From Sarcomyxa edulis (taxonomy: Eukaryota > Basidiomycota > Agaricomycetes > Agaricales > Mycenaceae), in contig QUOL01000006.1 of the NCBI GenBank assembly GCA_009761415.1, positions 186,001 through 250,000 of the forward strand: a DNA stretch of 64,000 nucleotides, given 5' to 3'. Each line of letters opens with the position of its first letter. The first letter of the stretch is position 1. Made by a program: the position numbers and the translations under genes. A model generated the notes under the pieces. It was given only the letters and a program-made list of their open reading frames with translations, did not search any database and was not told the DNA's origin. Below are positions 1-12,407 of this stretch, piece by piece.

Positions 1-2830
1 GCCACACGTCGGAGGCGAAACGGAATGTGAAGCCGTCAACAAAGTGAAGAGACGCGGATTGAGATATTTATAGAGCGTCGTTCGATTCCCTAAGACTTTT
101 CCGATAGACGCGACGGGCCCTCGTCGTTGAGGGATCAGAGATTGTATAGTCTCTTGTTCGGGTATAGAGAGTGTCCAAGTCGGATACGCTACGTATCTGC
201 GGCTGAGCTCGGCATTGAGGACGACTTGATGCCCCATGATGCGGAGTTCGCCCGGTGTTGCGCTTGCTCGCAGGGGAAAGTGGAGTGATGGTGCAGATTT
301 GGTGAAGGCCGCTTGTGTATCGGGAGTATCAGGATAGAGGTACACCTAAAATGATGTTTTAAGATAGTGAACTCTGGACGTGAGGTAGAATCGAACCTGT
401 AGGAACTCGTCCAAGAGGACCACAACCTTGCTACTTCCATTTTGTAACAGATACGATTCGACCAATGGGCCAGATATTACATCCAATCCTTGCAAAACGG
501 CGCCCTTTGGCACCACACCGTCCCTCACGTCTTCTCCAGTGAGCGCATCGATGTGGAACAATACAGTATCGACCAGAGTCTAGAGACGAACATCAATAAG
601 CAGGAAAAACACATCAGACAGACGGCTCACATTCTCTGCTCTACGTTGAGTCACTAGTACAACTTGTGGTTTATCCCCATCGCTGACCGTCCGGATGCTG
701 TACATCTTGACAACCTGCACCCTACCCCCTACCTGTGCCGCCCATCCTAGTCCGAGGACACGGCTCCACAAGAGGTTTCCGTTGCTAGAATCGATCCCAA
801 ATACATTTCCAAACACTGTAGACGCGATGATGATCTGTCTAAAACCAAATGTGTCTCGCGTGATGAGTCCATCGTCTGTTGCTGCTGCTGCAGACGACGA
901 CACGGACTCGTAAGAGCCCGTCGCGAATCGTTTGACGAACGATACAACATAGCTAGGGAAACCCTGATTTGACTATATCAAGCGTATATTGATGGCATGG
1001 ACAAAGTGCCTGCGTACCTGAGCATCCGAAATCTGGCGAGCAAGTCTAGAGAAGAAGTTCTCTCCACTATCGCCCAAACGTGACGAACTGATGACTTTTT
1101 CTGGCAGTTCGACGAATTCAGCAGCACTTATTGCCGCTAGAGATTCCTCTCGGGTCCAGGTTACTTTATCATGCTGCCAGAGTTGCACTGCCCCGGTAGT
1201 TGTTGTCAGAACCAATCGTGCTAAGACCTTCCATCCGTCAGGATTAGCTGCGTCCATGGCCACCTAGTTCACACTGATCAGACACAGTATTACAGTAGAA
1301 TTCACTAATTATTGCGTACGTGACTGATTATTCCATGGACGCTTGTGTCGAAAGGGAATGTGTAGCCTGTAACTAGTCCTTTGCCATCAGCGAGATGTGA
1401 GCAGAATACATCCACAGCTGCTTTCTGGGAAAATGAATCAGCAAGGTCGCCACGAAGGGTTGGATCTGTAGATTACCTGGAGAGCATGGGACCAGTAAAC
1501 ACGAGCAACATATGGGTACCCGTCTTTATCTAAACCACCCGCAAATATAGAGGGTGTCACTTGCTCAGACGCGGCCTGCAACTGAATGTCAATATGCTCT
1601 GCACAGGATATTAATCAGACTAGCGTACAGATTCTGCGTACTCCCAGATAGACTTGATGCCAGAACCATCGGCATCTAGCTTCAATATACGACTCGATCC
1701 ATCTGTTTTGATAGCGACTAATTGTCCGTGCTCGCTCAAGCCAACATCGACGATGCTTTTGTAAGCGGAGCCTTTGATCGTGGTAGACTTTCCGCCAAGA
1801 GTTGGTGTCAATGCGACAGATTTGATGGATTCTTGCTCGAGCCAAACGATTCGTGGAGTAACAGCGTCCTCCTTAGATCTCCGGACAATCAGGAAGTCGA
1901 CAAGGCCGTCCTTGATACTCGATGGGATGTCGGTGGTAGATATCACTTCTCCGGTCTCCCTGGACAGTGTTGTAACATGGAGAGTGTAAGATGCAAAGGA
2001 TTTGGCAAGGCCAACCAGATATATGGTGTTGGTTGTTGCGATTACTTGTGAGTAGACTACCAGAGAACTGCACAAGCCATTGCAACGTTAGATGACATCA
2101 CTAGAAAGTCCAAGGTATGCAAGCGTGAATTCAGGAAGAATGACGCGCCTTTGATCTGGAGAAACCCAAGCCCATTTTACCTCACCAGTAGTTCCATCGA
2201 CATTTCGTATCGTATGTCCATTAGTCAAAACATACATATCTGGGTGGTCGACTGACGAAGCGAAGGCTACAGCAGTCCCTAAATGACTTGGCTCTGCCAT
2301 TTGTCCGAATTCTGATGCATGCAATTTCTTCTCGAGAATTAAATGTCCTTTGAGAACATCAAATGACCGCAGAATAGCGCCGCCTGGTCCAGACAATACG
2401 GCAACCACTGTTTCCATACACATAAGTAGCAGAACAGGAATTTAGGTACAAAAATGTACAAAAATTCGCGTACCATCTCCATGTTTATGAAACGAAGCAA
2501 TACGGTCTTCAGACTCGAACACGTATCTCCAGTCTAGGATCAAGTTTAGCAGTCGTTGCGGATTGCTTTGTCGAAATCAAACACACCGACTGAACCGTTG
2601 ACAGGATTCAAAGCAGCCAACACGTTGTTCCCTGTTGCAGTAAGTACGACACTTTTCGTAGATTTGCTATTCCCGACCCTATGGAATGTCGGTGCCGTTG
2701 GAGGTGAGCCCGAAAGTGGGACTCCGATTAATCGTTTATGCCAGTCCACTACGCCGACTTCAGATTCGTGTAGTGCCCATGTAGATGATATGTATAGTGC
2801 TGAAATCAGCACCAGGTGAAGAAGGCGCAT
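1..2830 (-). CDS. EMC1: ER membrane protein complex subunit 1 (EMC1), 3' part outside window
   Basis: Large subunit of the ER membrane protein complex, an insertase for tail-anchored and multipass proteins; the family has a luminal beta-propeller, a DUF1620 region and a C-terminal membrane anchor. The chosen ATG (complement of 2828-2830) gives a signal peptide, MRLLHLVLISALYISSTWA, followed by the EMC1-like start HESEVGVVDWHKRLIGV and a PQQ-type blade (VVLTATGNNVLAALNPVNGSVG). Several exons follow leftward, with recognisable pieces LLQNGSSKVVVLLDE near 460 and GKVLGNRTTLYKYLNPRLF near 40-100; the latter is the conserved DUF1620 motif. The last part of DUF1620 and the membrane anchor lie beyond position 1, so the gene is partial by window edge and shows no damage. 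It is divergent from the phosphatase gene that starts at 2969. Confidence 0.9.
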
Positions 2831-2968
2831 CAAAGAGCCAATGACCAGACGAGAGGGATGAGAGCAAGAGACGTTTGCGCGTGCCAAATTGGCCTTTAAT
2901 TCCTGTTTTCCACTCTCATCATCGACTGGCAATTCTACTACTGAAACTTGGAATATCTCTCGACTAGA
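2831..2968. promoter_or_regulatory. Short divergent intergenic region between EMC1 and the Ppg1-type phosphatase
   Basis: Only 138 bp separate the two divergent start codons, so both core promoters and 5' UTRs must fit here or overlap. No TATA box is obvious. Co-regulation is an inference. Confidence 0.5.
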
Positions 2969-4315
2969 ATGGCACGGTACAACCCAGATAAATGGATAGA
3001 ACAACTAATGTCCTGCCGCCATCTCAGCGAGAACGACATGAAAACCCTTTGCGATCAAGTCCGGGCCATCCTAATGGAAGAATCGAATATTCAACCCGTC
3101 TCAAGCCCAGTAACTATCTGCGGCGATATACACGGGCAGTTCTGGGACCTCCTGGAACTACTTAGGAAGGGAGGAAGTGTTCCAGAGACGAGTTATATAT
3201 TTATGGCACGTATGTGTTTCGTCGGGTCAGGGGACCAAGCATTGAAAGATTGATCTTCTCTTTTTCCTGCATATTTTGTGCTGGATATAGGGTGATTTTG
3301 TGGATCGAGGGCATTACAGTTTGGAGACCGTGTCGTTGCTGCTTGTGCTAAAGGCGAGGTATGTTTTGTTGGGCGCTCTCATACTATTCCCTTTGACTCG
3401 ACAATATTCCTTCCAGATACCCAGACAGAGTCACCCTGTTACGAGGTAACCACGAGAGTAGGCAAATTACGCAGGTGTACGGGTTCTACGGTGCGCATAC
3501 TCCTCGTCTTCGGCCTTTTAAAGCATAAAATCAACTTGCATCCTCAGACGAATGTCAGCAGAAATACGGTAGCGCCACTGTATGGAAAGCATGTTGTAAT
3601 GTGTTCGATTACCTAAATCTCGCCGCTGTATGCTCGCTGTTGCACTCATTGGTTCGGTCTACGATCTGATGTATTGTGGACCAGATAATTGATGGAGATA
3701 CCCTATGTGTGCATGGAGGACTATCACCGGATATCAGAACATTGGACCAAATACGAGTATTATCCAGAGCTCAAGAGATTCCGCATGAAGGTGCCTTTTG
3801 TGGTATGTAAGCTTGCCAATCTATCTCTCGCCGTATCTGACTCGAGGAACTGGAACAGACCTGATGTGGTCAGATCCAGATGATGTTGACAACTGGGCAG
3901 TCAGTCCCCGGGGCGCAGGCTGGCTTTTCGGTGGAAGTGTCACGCGAGAGGTATGTTTCCCAAAAAAACCCGGTTCACCTCACTCATATCCATTCAGTTC
4001 AACCACGTAAATTCGCTTCACCTGATTGCACGAGCACACCAACTAGTTCAGGAGGGCTACAAGTACATGTTCGACGATCAACTAGTGACCGTCTGGTCTG
4101 CACCTAATTATTGCTACCGGTGCGGGAATATGGCTTCCATATTGACAATACATGAAGACGGAACAAAATCATTTACTGTATATGGAGCTGCGGCGGAGAA
4201 CGAGCGAGATAAGGGGATGCAGACGAGAAGAATGGTTAGTCTCTTCCCGTGCTATCGTTACGCTTCATATCGTGCTCATATCTTTTCAAAGAATACAATG
4301 CCTTATTTCGTTTGA
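2969..4315 (+). CDS. PPG1: Ser/Thr protein phosphatase, PP2A-like catalytic subunit of the Ppg1/Sit4 (PP6-like) type
   Basis: Metal-dependent PPP-family phosphatase. The spliced protein of roughly 310 aa carries the signature motifs in order: [107 protein letters not shown] and [12 protein letters not shown]. All metal ligands and the catalytic His of GNHE are present. The [20 protein letters not shown] stretch and the PYFV end match fungal Ppg1 better than PP2A or PP4, which end in YFL. Start is the ATG at 2969. The first intron (3206-3290) appears to begin with GC rather than GT; the other introns are canonical. The last exon (NTMPYFV) follows a splice after QTRRM. Assignment to Ppg1 rather than Sit4/PP6 is from memory of the families. 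Confidence 0.88.
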
Positions 4316-4942
4316 CTTGAACTTTCTGCCTCATCATGTGTACTACGTCTTGCATATAGACCACCCTCTGGTTTCGGATCAGCTTGTATCGCGTCCCATC
4401 GCGTCTTTCGATTCTCTACACGCCATGGGCCCACAAATCACGCATTTTTATCCCCGGATTTTCATCGACCGAAGATTCTCCTCGACCAGTCCTCGTTGAA
4501 GTCCTGCCTCCCATAATATCAAATGATGGTTTACGCCGGCGGTAACGATACCATTGCATCATCGCTCTTGCTCAAATTCTAATCGATTCGTGAACTTTCT
4601 CGATTCATCGTCTCTCCGGGTTGGTCCGTTGGTTGTAAAGTATAGCATATTTCTCAACGAACGTGCTCGTACTTGTAAGCTTCGAGCTATGAATGTAAAC
4701 GGAGTAACTACGGGATACGGCCTCAGTAAGATGTATATCCAGCAATATCATCGCGAAATCCAGGCAAGAATGCCACATTGAGTATGCGGGAAACCGAACA
4801 TCCGCAAGTGACGTCGAAATAAAAAGTGGCCTTCCATTTCTCTTCAAAATCCTCCATGTACCATTCATAACCCGCCCTTCAACCTTGCCCTTGTACATAC
4901 CCCGAACTACGTCTTTAATTCGGTTTATCGTCGTCTTTCACG
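4316..4942. other. Intergenic: 3' end of the phosphatase gene and promoter of the trehalose synthase subunit
   Basis: 627 bp without a supported gene. Short ORFs on both strands have no recognisable domain. No clear TATA box was seen before the ATG at 4943. Confidence 0.5.
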
Positions 4943-7900
4943 ATGAGCTCGTTTCGCAACCATAGAGTGGTCATTGCTTCGCTGTTTTTACCGTCAACGG
5001 CAGCGCTCGGTGAATCAGTAGCGTCGACGCCAGAGCATATACCTCCTCTTGAACCACCCAAGCTGTCTATTCCACCATCGGCGTTCAGACTAGGTGAGAA
5101 TGTGAAGCAAAGAGTCTCCAGTGCACCAGAGACGCGATCCTCCACTTTGGTCGGGACAGCCCCAGGACCTCTGCGAAGTATCGTAGATGACCTCAAAGAC
5201 AAGGTGAGTACACCTACAAATAGTGAGCGCTCCTCATGTACTGACATACGCTTAAGTCCAGAAATGCTACACCAGCAGCCTTGTCTCCTACGAACGAGAT
5301 CGCCAACCCGTTCACGAAACTCGCACGTCTGGCTTCGTCGACTTTGGCCGGGGCAACTGATGTCATAGATGAATATACGGCGTCTTCACCTCCGCCCATG
5401 TCCAGGAAGTATCAGACTACCCACACAGACCACCAGCACGCCCCTTCGCGCGTTCAACGCAAGCAGTCTCGCTCGTCTTCTCGTCGTCCTGACTCTATCG
5501 ACGGGAGCGGTCATGGCGCATTCAATCAAGCTTGGCATATCGAATCAAACCCACATTGCAATGGAGGGCTCAAGAACGCTATACAGAGTGTGGACGACAA
5601 ATTGAGGAAGAAGCTCTGGGTTGGGACCCTCGGAACGAACACGGATTCATTCAGCGAGGGTCTTAGGCACAACATCGACCGACGTATGTTGCAGCAGTGC
5701 AACAGTCTCCCTGTATGGATTCCGGACAGTGAATTCGAGAGTTGTTATGATGAATTCTGCCATCAGGTGCGCGTCATGACGTTCTTGCAAGTATCTCCTC
5801 TCATCTTTCATGTAGGTTCTATGGCCATGCCTCCATTACGCCATTCCAGATGCTCCGAAAACAAAACTTTTCTATGAATCAGCTGCCTACAAACAGTACG
5901 TCGCCGTCAACCAACGATTCGCCGATGCTATCATTGCAAACTACCACGAAGGTGATATTAGTGAGTGATTTTGCTTTCCTTTAGAATGATGTCACTCATT
6001 CCTCCTATAGTATGGGTCAACGACTACCATCTAATGCTCCTTCCAGCCCTTCTGCGTGCTTCACCACACCTTCCTCCCAACGCCCCAATCGGGTTCTTCA
6101 TGCACGTCGCATTCCCTTCTTCGGAGATATTCCGATGTCTTTCCGTCCGACAAGAACTTCTAAAGGGACTCCTGGGCGCTGATCTCGTGGGCTTCCAGAC
6201 AGCCAGCTACGCTAGGCATTTCAGGCAGACTGTCAGTCGAATCATGTCGTATGAGGCCTTGCCTAAAGGGATTCAAATTCCCAATGATGAGAGTGGGTTG
6301 GAGGGGAGTAGTAGTGGCGGAAGGGGACGATTTGTGGATGTAGGTGTGTTCCCTATGGGAATCGATGTATGGGCTCTGAAGGATAAGAAGTAAGCACTAT
6401 CATTTATTTTTGTTGGTCGTTCTTTTGACTGAGATCGGTGCACAGGCAAGAACCTGAAGTCACGGAATGGGTTCAAGTCTTGAAACAGCGGTATGCAGGG
6501 ATGAAGATCGTTGTTGGCAGAGATAAACTGGATGAGATTCAAGTACGTTCTTTGTCGTCATATCGAGGTTCATAGATCTCAATAGCAATGTAGGGTGTTC
6601 GACACAAGATTCTTGCGTTTGAAATATTCCTGGAAAAACATCCAGAATTCCAACAGAAGGTGACTCAAACCATCTCGTTCCAGGAAGAGTCGAAGCTTAT
6701 CACACTTAAAGGTCGTTCTCATTCAAGTCGCTTTACAAACCACCGAGTCCAACGAATTGGCCGGTGGGGTCGCAGACGTTGTTTCTCGTATCAATTCACG
6801 ATTCTCTACTTTGACATATCAGCCTGTCGTATTTTTGCACACGCAAGATCTGACATTCAGTCAATACTTGGCCTTGCTGACCGTCGCTGATGCCTTTTTG
6901 GTGACCAGTCTCAGAGAGGGTATGGCGCTGAGGTTTGTTAGACTGCTGGATGCTACTTCTTACATCATCGCTCAATCATATCACCGTCTAGGACGCACGA
7001 GTTCGTTGAGTGCCAGGAAGGAAGGCATAGGCCACTTATATTGAGCGAGGTACGTCGTTCTCTACGAACAATTGTATTCCAGGAACTGATATTTGTCGCA
7101 GTTTACGGGATCGTACAGTTATAGCGGGTTTCGATCTTGCATTGCCATCAATCCTTGGGACACTCGCGGGACTGCGAATGCCATCAATCAGGTATCGATA
7201 TCGTATCTTCCTCGATAGTTCATTACTGAACAAGGTTTCTAGGCACTTACAATGAGCGATGAGGAAGCCTTGTCGCGCTGGGAGGTGAGACTTATCTTTG
7301 TTCCACCTAATATATAACATTGAACAAGTTATATTGTATTTTATAGGATCTCCACAACCATGTCATCACCCAGACCGCACAAGCATTCGTGACCTCCTTC
7401 CTCACCCGATGCATACGCGCCAACACCGAGCACATCCAGATCGATTTGCAGGATGTTTACCCCCTGGACATGCACCGTGTCCTTCCCCGGTACAAGCACT
7501 CGCAGAAACGTCTAATTCTTGTCGACCTAGAAGGCACGCTGTGGCAACGCGACGTGTCGAGGGCGGGGATGCTCACCAATACATTCAATCCTCCCAAGGA
7601 AGCATTGGATCTCCTCAAAAAATTAGCGGAAGATCGAAAGAATGAGGTATGGTTGTTGAGTGGATTGCCCGTCAAGGGTATGATGGACGAGGTTGCGAAA
7701 CAGGTTCCTAAGATCGGGATTGTGTACGCGCGTTTGTCCTTCTCCGTATAACTTTCTTGCTGATGAATACTTGCATCGTAGAGCTGAGAACGGTTGCTTC
7801 ATCAAGTCGCGTCCCACTCGTAGTTCTCCCAGCACCTGGATCAACATGGTTGCTAATTTCAACCTGACCTGGAAAGGCGCCTGCTTAGAAATCTTAAATT

Positions 7901-8519
7901 ATGTGAGCCTTCCCCCTGATTTACAACATCTCTCCTGTCCTGACTTTTGTTACTTCCAGTTCACTGAACGTACCCCAGGATCATTCATCGAGGAGCGTGA
8001 AGCCTCGGTCGTTTGGCGCTTCTGGACTGGCGCCAAGACTGACTGCGCGGATCGTCAATGGGCTCGTCGTCAAGCCGCCGAAGCTCAAAACCACATCTTC
8101 GACAGGTGAGCTGATTTACCTACATCAAAAACTTAAGAAATGCCTAACATTCCAGTTCATCTAGCTTAGGGGAACGATACGGCCTTCGCATCATCCCCGG
8201 ATCCAACAGTTTCCTTGTACTTCCCAATAACATTTCGCGTTCTACGGCCGTCGGAGCGATCTTGCATCCAGGCGGACCGGCACGCTCTCCCCTGAGTGGA
8301 CGAGCCGCGTGGATGACATTCGACCAATCCGAAGCTAATGTTGGCGTAGATCTAGACTTTGTCTTGGCCGTCAGCAGCGATGAGAAGCTGCTCCGAAGAC
8401 TCAACGAATTCGATAATGCGGAGACATGCTCGACTAGCGGTGAAGGGACGGATGCCAAGTGGCAGTTGGACGCGACGGAGGCTCTCAGCACACTTTGGCA
8501 ATTCGCGAACGTTTTGTAG
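4943..8519 (+). CDS. Trehalose-6-phosphate synthase complex regulatory subunit (Tps3/Tsl1-like)
   Basis: Cytosolic subunit expected to join the trehalose synthase/phosphatase complex and support stress-induced trehalose synthesis. Roughly the first 200 residues are Ser/Pro-rich and of low complexity (LEPPKLSIPPSAFRLGENV, SSPPPMSRKY), as in Tsl1/Tps3. A GT20 domain follows: KKLWVGTLGTNTDSF, IWVNDYHLMLLPALLR, PIGFFMHVAFPSSEIFRCL, LLGADLVGFQTASYARHF, VGVFPMGIDVWAL, SLREGMALRTHEFVE and AINPWDTRGTANAINQAL. A C-terminal trehalose-phosphatase-like HAD domain begins RLILVDLEGTLW near 7510. Its first motif reads DLEGT where active phosphatases have DxDGT, so the second Asp is lost, and the final acidic motif reads SSDEKLL; this argues for a non-catalytic role. 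There are about ten short introns; the estimate is 950-1000 aa. The end is TAG at 8517-8519 after FANVL. Confidence 0.85.
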
Positions 8520-9820
8520 ATCTCTTTGGGATGGTCGGCTTTCTTTTTCTGGTCGGAGCAATGTGCTCTTCGGGTCGTTCGGTCGTTCTGTATAAAAAAC
8601 ACGAGAAGGATGAAAAAAATATAAGAATAGTTACATCTGTGCTTTCAATGTTGTATAATGACTGTAGATTAGATATATAAAAACCCCAGCTCGCAATACA
8701 CACCTATATTTGCCTGACATCTGCACCACTCGACTTTCGACAATCGGGACTCAAGTTGGGTATTTGGAATCATAAAGATTCGGAACTACCTAGGAACTTC
8801 TCCGGGTCATTGTTTCTCTATAGTCTGGCCAAGGTACTTGTACTAGCGGTGCTTTTGCGAAAATTTTCGATACGCGTAAACGAAGTATCGATTGTTCGCT
8901 GGATGAGAAAGAAGTCAACAATATACCCTAGTTTTTTTTCGGAAGAAGGCCTTACCTTCATCCTACTTCTTCTGGAGAGTTCTTAGCTAACTGCATCTTG
9001 TATCCCAAGCCGAGACTGGCTTGTTCGGACTCTAACCTTCCAGTCGTGTAAGGAAGAGGCTCTCGCAGTGGCCAACATTTGTCGTGGAGCACGCGAGTCG
9101 CACTGCATACCGAACGAATCCGTTCTCAGTCTCGACCGTTTCATCCTAATGTTAGTACCGGCATCAAACCAGCAAAAAACACGTCAGTCTCACAGATCAC
9201 CGAAGACAAGGTACAGGTATAACGTCGACCCGACCATCTGGAAATCCCCGGTGAGTTCGTGCGGCTCGTGCCGGTAGAGTATTTAGTATTTGGGGGCAGA
9301 AGAAGATCTTGGGTGAAAAATTTTCGAAGATAGGAAGATAGACGGAGGACCGAAAGATACGTGGGGTCCCTTGGGATCTAGGCACTGGCACCTTGATTCT
9401 GAGAGTTCAGAGTTCAGTCATCAGGCATTGTATGTTCTTCGTCCCGAGGTAATGGATTGAGAGAACAGGTGGGTTCGGGAGAAGACCGTCATGTTTGGTG
9501 AGCTATCAATGTGTTCCGTACATTCCGGAGAAAAAGAAAGAAGGTTAGGTATGTTTGTTTCGACAGGTTTTTGGGCAGTGGCATACCTGGTTGCGTGTGA
9601 TGTACTCGGACTGATGCACGTCTGAGGGATTCACACTAACAAATTGGACAGACGGGATCGATGTAAAGCCCACGGCAAAGATCGATGCTTGCCAGGCGCT
9701 TGTGTGGCCGTAGGGTAAGACTGTGGATACGTGTGGGTCCCGGTTATGTAATCGCGTCGAATCATAATTCATTAAAGAGGAACCAAGAAAGCAGTCTTTA
9801 TGCAGTCGTTGTTCGAATGG
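8520..9820. other. Intergenic region between convergent genes
   Basis: 1.3 kb holding the 3' ends of the Tps3-like gene (plus) and the FolB gene (minus). An AT-rich stretch near 8600-8690 may be the 3' UTR. A 75-codon minus ORF at 9545-9772 has no family motif and was not accepted as a gene. Confidence 0.4.
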
Positions 9821-10635
9821 CTACAGAAGGAACGCTGATCTTTCCCTTGTAATTTCCACCCCAGACGAATGCGCAAATGTCAAGGCACTGGGCTTCTGCG
9901 CTCGAGCAGTCACGCCCCGTAAGGCATCGGAAGATAGGCATCCCATACGGACAACATCCATGACAAATTTCTCGAGGGTAAGATACGACGTAGCTTCCAT
10001 TACCTGGAATGAGAGTAAGTGTCTCGATAAAATCCTTGGGTAAAAAAGAAAGAAACACGGACTGTAGATATCTTGGAAACGATACTTGGATAATCTACAG
10101 CGGAATGCTGTCCCGGAAGTTCGAAGAAAACTAGATTGACAATAACTCGCTGTTTTGCTTCGCGTTCGGGTGGATTTACGCCGATGAGCACTGTCAGGAT
10201 TAGGTCGTGGATGGAGACTTTCCGGGGAACGGCTGTTCTGGTAGATGGAACCATGGCATCGACAGAAAAATTTTCTGCGAGCAATATGAACTTTGGAACC
10301 TCCACCACAACTCTTACTCCTGAAGCTGCATCACCGGCGAGCTTGAAAGCTTCTTCTGTGACCGCGTCGATGAGTTCCATTGTTCCTTCAAAAACGGCAT
10401 CTGGGTTCTCCACAAGTTTGGAAACGGCTTTGGAAAGGTGGCCGTAATGTACAGAGTCCCGAACGTCATCCGATTCGCCTGCTCGCGTAAGGTATGAGTT
10501 TTGCAAGTGAATGAACACGCTGATGTTGACGATTTGAGGGCGACATCGGTTCCAGCAGTCTTTTCCGATATTCGCGTGAAGCTGGAGTGAGTTGACGAAG
10601 ACCACGTCTGAATGGGTATCCTCAGGCAAGGACAT
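9821..10635 (-). CDS. Tandem FolB-domain protein (dihydroneopterin aldolase-like), stand-alone
   Basis: Folate-pathway fold: dihydroneopterin aldolase converts dihydroneopterin to hydroxymethyl-dihydropterin and glycolaldehyde. Two exons (10063-10635 and 9821-10003) with one 59-nt intron give 251 aa. FolB domain 1 spans about residues 8-118 (DVVFVNSLQLHANIGKDCW, VHYGHLSKAVSKLVE, FEGTMELIDAVTEEAFKLAG, VRVVVEVPKFILLAENFSV). FolB domain 2 spans about 130-250 (SIHDLILTVLIGVNPPEREA, KQRVIVNLVF, EATSYLTLEKFVMDVVR, VTARAQKPSALTFAHSSGVE). It stops with RSAFLL just after domain 2, exactly where the fungal trifunctional Fol1 would go on into HPPK and DHPS. Downstream sequence on this strand shows no HPPK motifs. 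In domain 1 the usual GvfeeE glutamate region reads ANIGKD, and in domain 2 IGVNPPERE, so activity is uncertain. The upstream GTG in frame was rejected in favour of ATG. Confidence 0.82.
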
Positions 10636-12407
10636 GGCGAGCAAATGGCGAGTCTGGGCAAGATTCACAAGAACCTGTCAAGTCACGATCTGTCACGCGT
10701 CACGGTTCGAGGATGTTTGTGACCTGTTTGATTCGGATGGTCCAGACGCGTGTCATCCGAGTCCGACTCGGAGTCAAACTTCCATGAGTAAGAAGACCAT
10801 CGTTCGGAGATCTTGAGCATCGCGGTTTCCTACGGTCCCCAACGTTAGTATCGACCTTCCAAGACAGGTACGATCTTTGTGTTCATTTACCATACCTCAT
10901 TCTCGTAGAGACCTGGCTGATCATGCCATAGAACTTTGTTCTGCTAGTTTGAACTATTGCAGTGCTTGTTGGCGCCACTATGACCTGCAAGGCCCAAGGA
11001 TGGATGCTGTGTATGACCTGGTATTGATCTGGCAAATCTCAACATGAGTGCATCGATATGCGCGTTGTGCAGACATTGGCAAGATTGTCAATGATCAGCT
11101 TCGTTGGCCACGACATTTCGTCCGCGAATGACCTACTGCGGCATCGGCTGGTGGTCATGAAACCGAAACCTCGCGAGCTCTCAACAACTGCCTAAATTTA
11201 TAACCAGCTACGCCGCCGCTACTGAATCGAAACTTCGTTGTCGTCCTCTTCGGCTTCGGTCACCAACCAGGGTAATCCGGGTCCGCTGCATATTGCTCGC
11301 AGCAGAAGTACAACGACTTTACCGCGCGCCGTAGTAAGACTCAAATTGCCAATAGGAACCTTATTTTACCATTAAGTGAGTCTACTTATGGTGCGCGCGT
11401 ATCGAATGATCTCTGACAAAAGTCTCTTGATTCATATGTTGTAGCAAATTCCGCTCAACCTCGGACTGAAATATCTCATCGCGTTCGGCTCTGCTCCTGG
11501 TGCTCGAGTACACTCGTCTGCACATACCTATTTACAGAGACCCTAGGTGGACACAAGGCCCTCTGGAGCTGGTCCGAATCTTGAATGCACCCGCGGAGGA
11601 CGTTCGTACTGCTTTGTGCGGTATCGAACGGGATGGAAGATCAAACTATCGAAGACAGACGCAATTGATTATGCATAAACCATGAGATCGCCGTCTTGAT
11701 ACGTCAGCCGACTTCTGGAAAGCTCTCATTCATTCAGCTCTCTGTCTCTTTATCTGGGATCATCGAGCTGACCTCTCGCTTATTAGGTATCGTGGCTTTG
11801 TACTTTATCTCCTAGACGAATACTCTTGGCTCACTATCTCTTTGCCTTAAATGCTCACCTCACAGATGCGACACGGAAATTTACTCAGCTCCTTACGAGC
11901 TCTTACGAGTTGCTTCGTTACTCGAGGATACTTCGGCTATTCTGGTACCCGGAACCCGGCGTGGGGCGGAGTCGTGGGAACGGTCGCGAAAGTGACGTGT
12001 TGTTTACATCGGAGGCCACTGGACAACGACGCCTGGACGCCGCTTTTGCTCCGGCTTGCCCGCTTCTTTCTATTTTAATCTTCCTTCCACTGGGCTTGCC
12101 TTTGACTGGTGTCATTACGATCCAAGCGCAATGACCGCTATATCCACATGGTATCCTCTGGGAGAGGAATCTAGAATTTCTCAATCCGCGACTTATTGAG
12201 TCTTGATTGGTTGCGTCGGATGGTTTACCCTCAAGACGATCGGCGATCGTGCAAAGAGGAGCGGCCTTTGCTTCAAAATTTTAACGCGAATATTGGTCAC
12301 CGGAAAATGACCGCCTTATCAACTGGGATGCATGCTCAACTTCGAGCTCCAATCTCTCCTTCCACTCTGACCTCCCTATCCCGACCTTTACACCAAACTC
12401 TTCCAAA
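10636..12407. other. Intergenic region between divergent FolB and alcohol dehydrogenase genes
   Basis: 1.77 kb. Only short unsupported ORFs are present (for example 11500-11685 plus). Nothing resembling a transposon, tRNA or conserved domain was seen. Confidence 0.4.

Noticed and set aside
9545..9772. Minus-strand ORF after the FolB gene as a possible HPPK continuation of Fol1
   Set aside because: It lacks any HPPK motif (no GSN-type N-terminus or RxxRxxDLDI-like stretch) and follows a stop codon that fits the family C-terminus of FolB.
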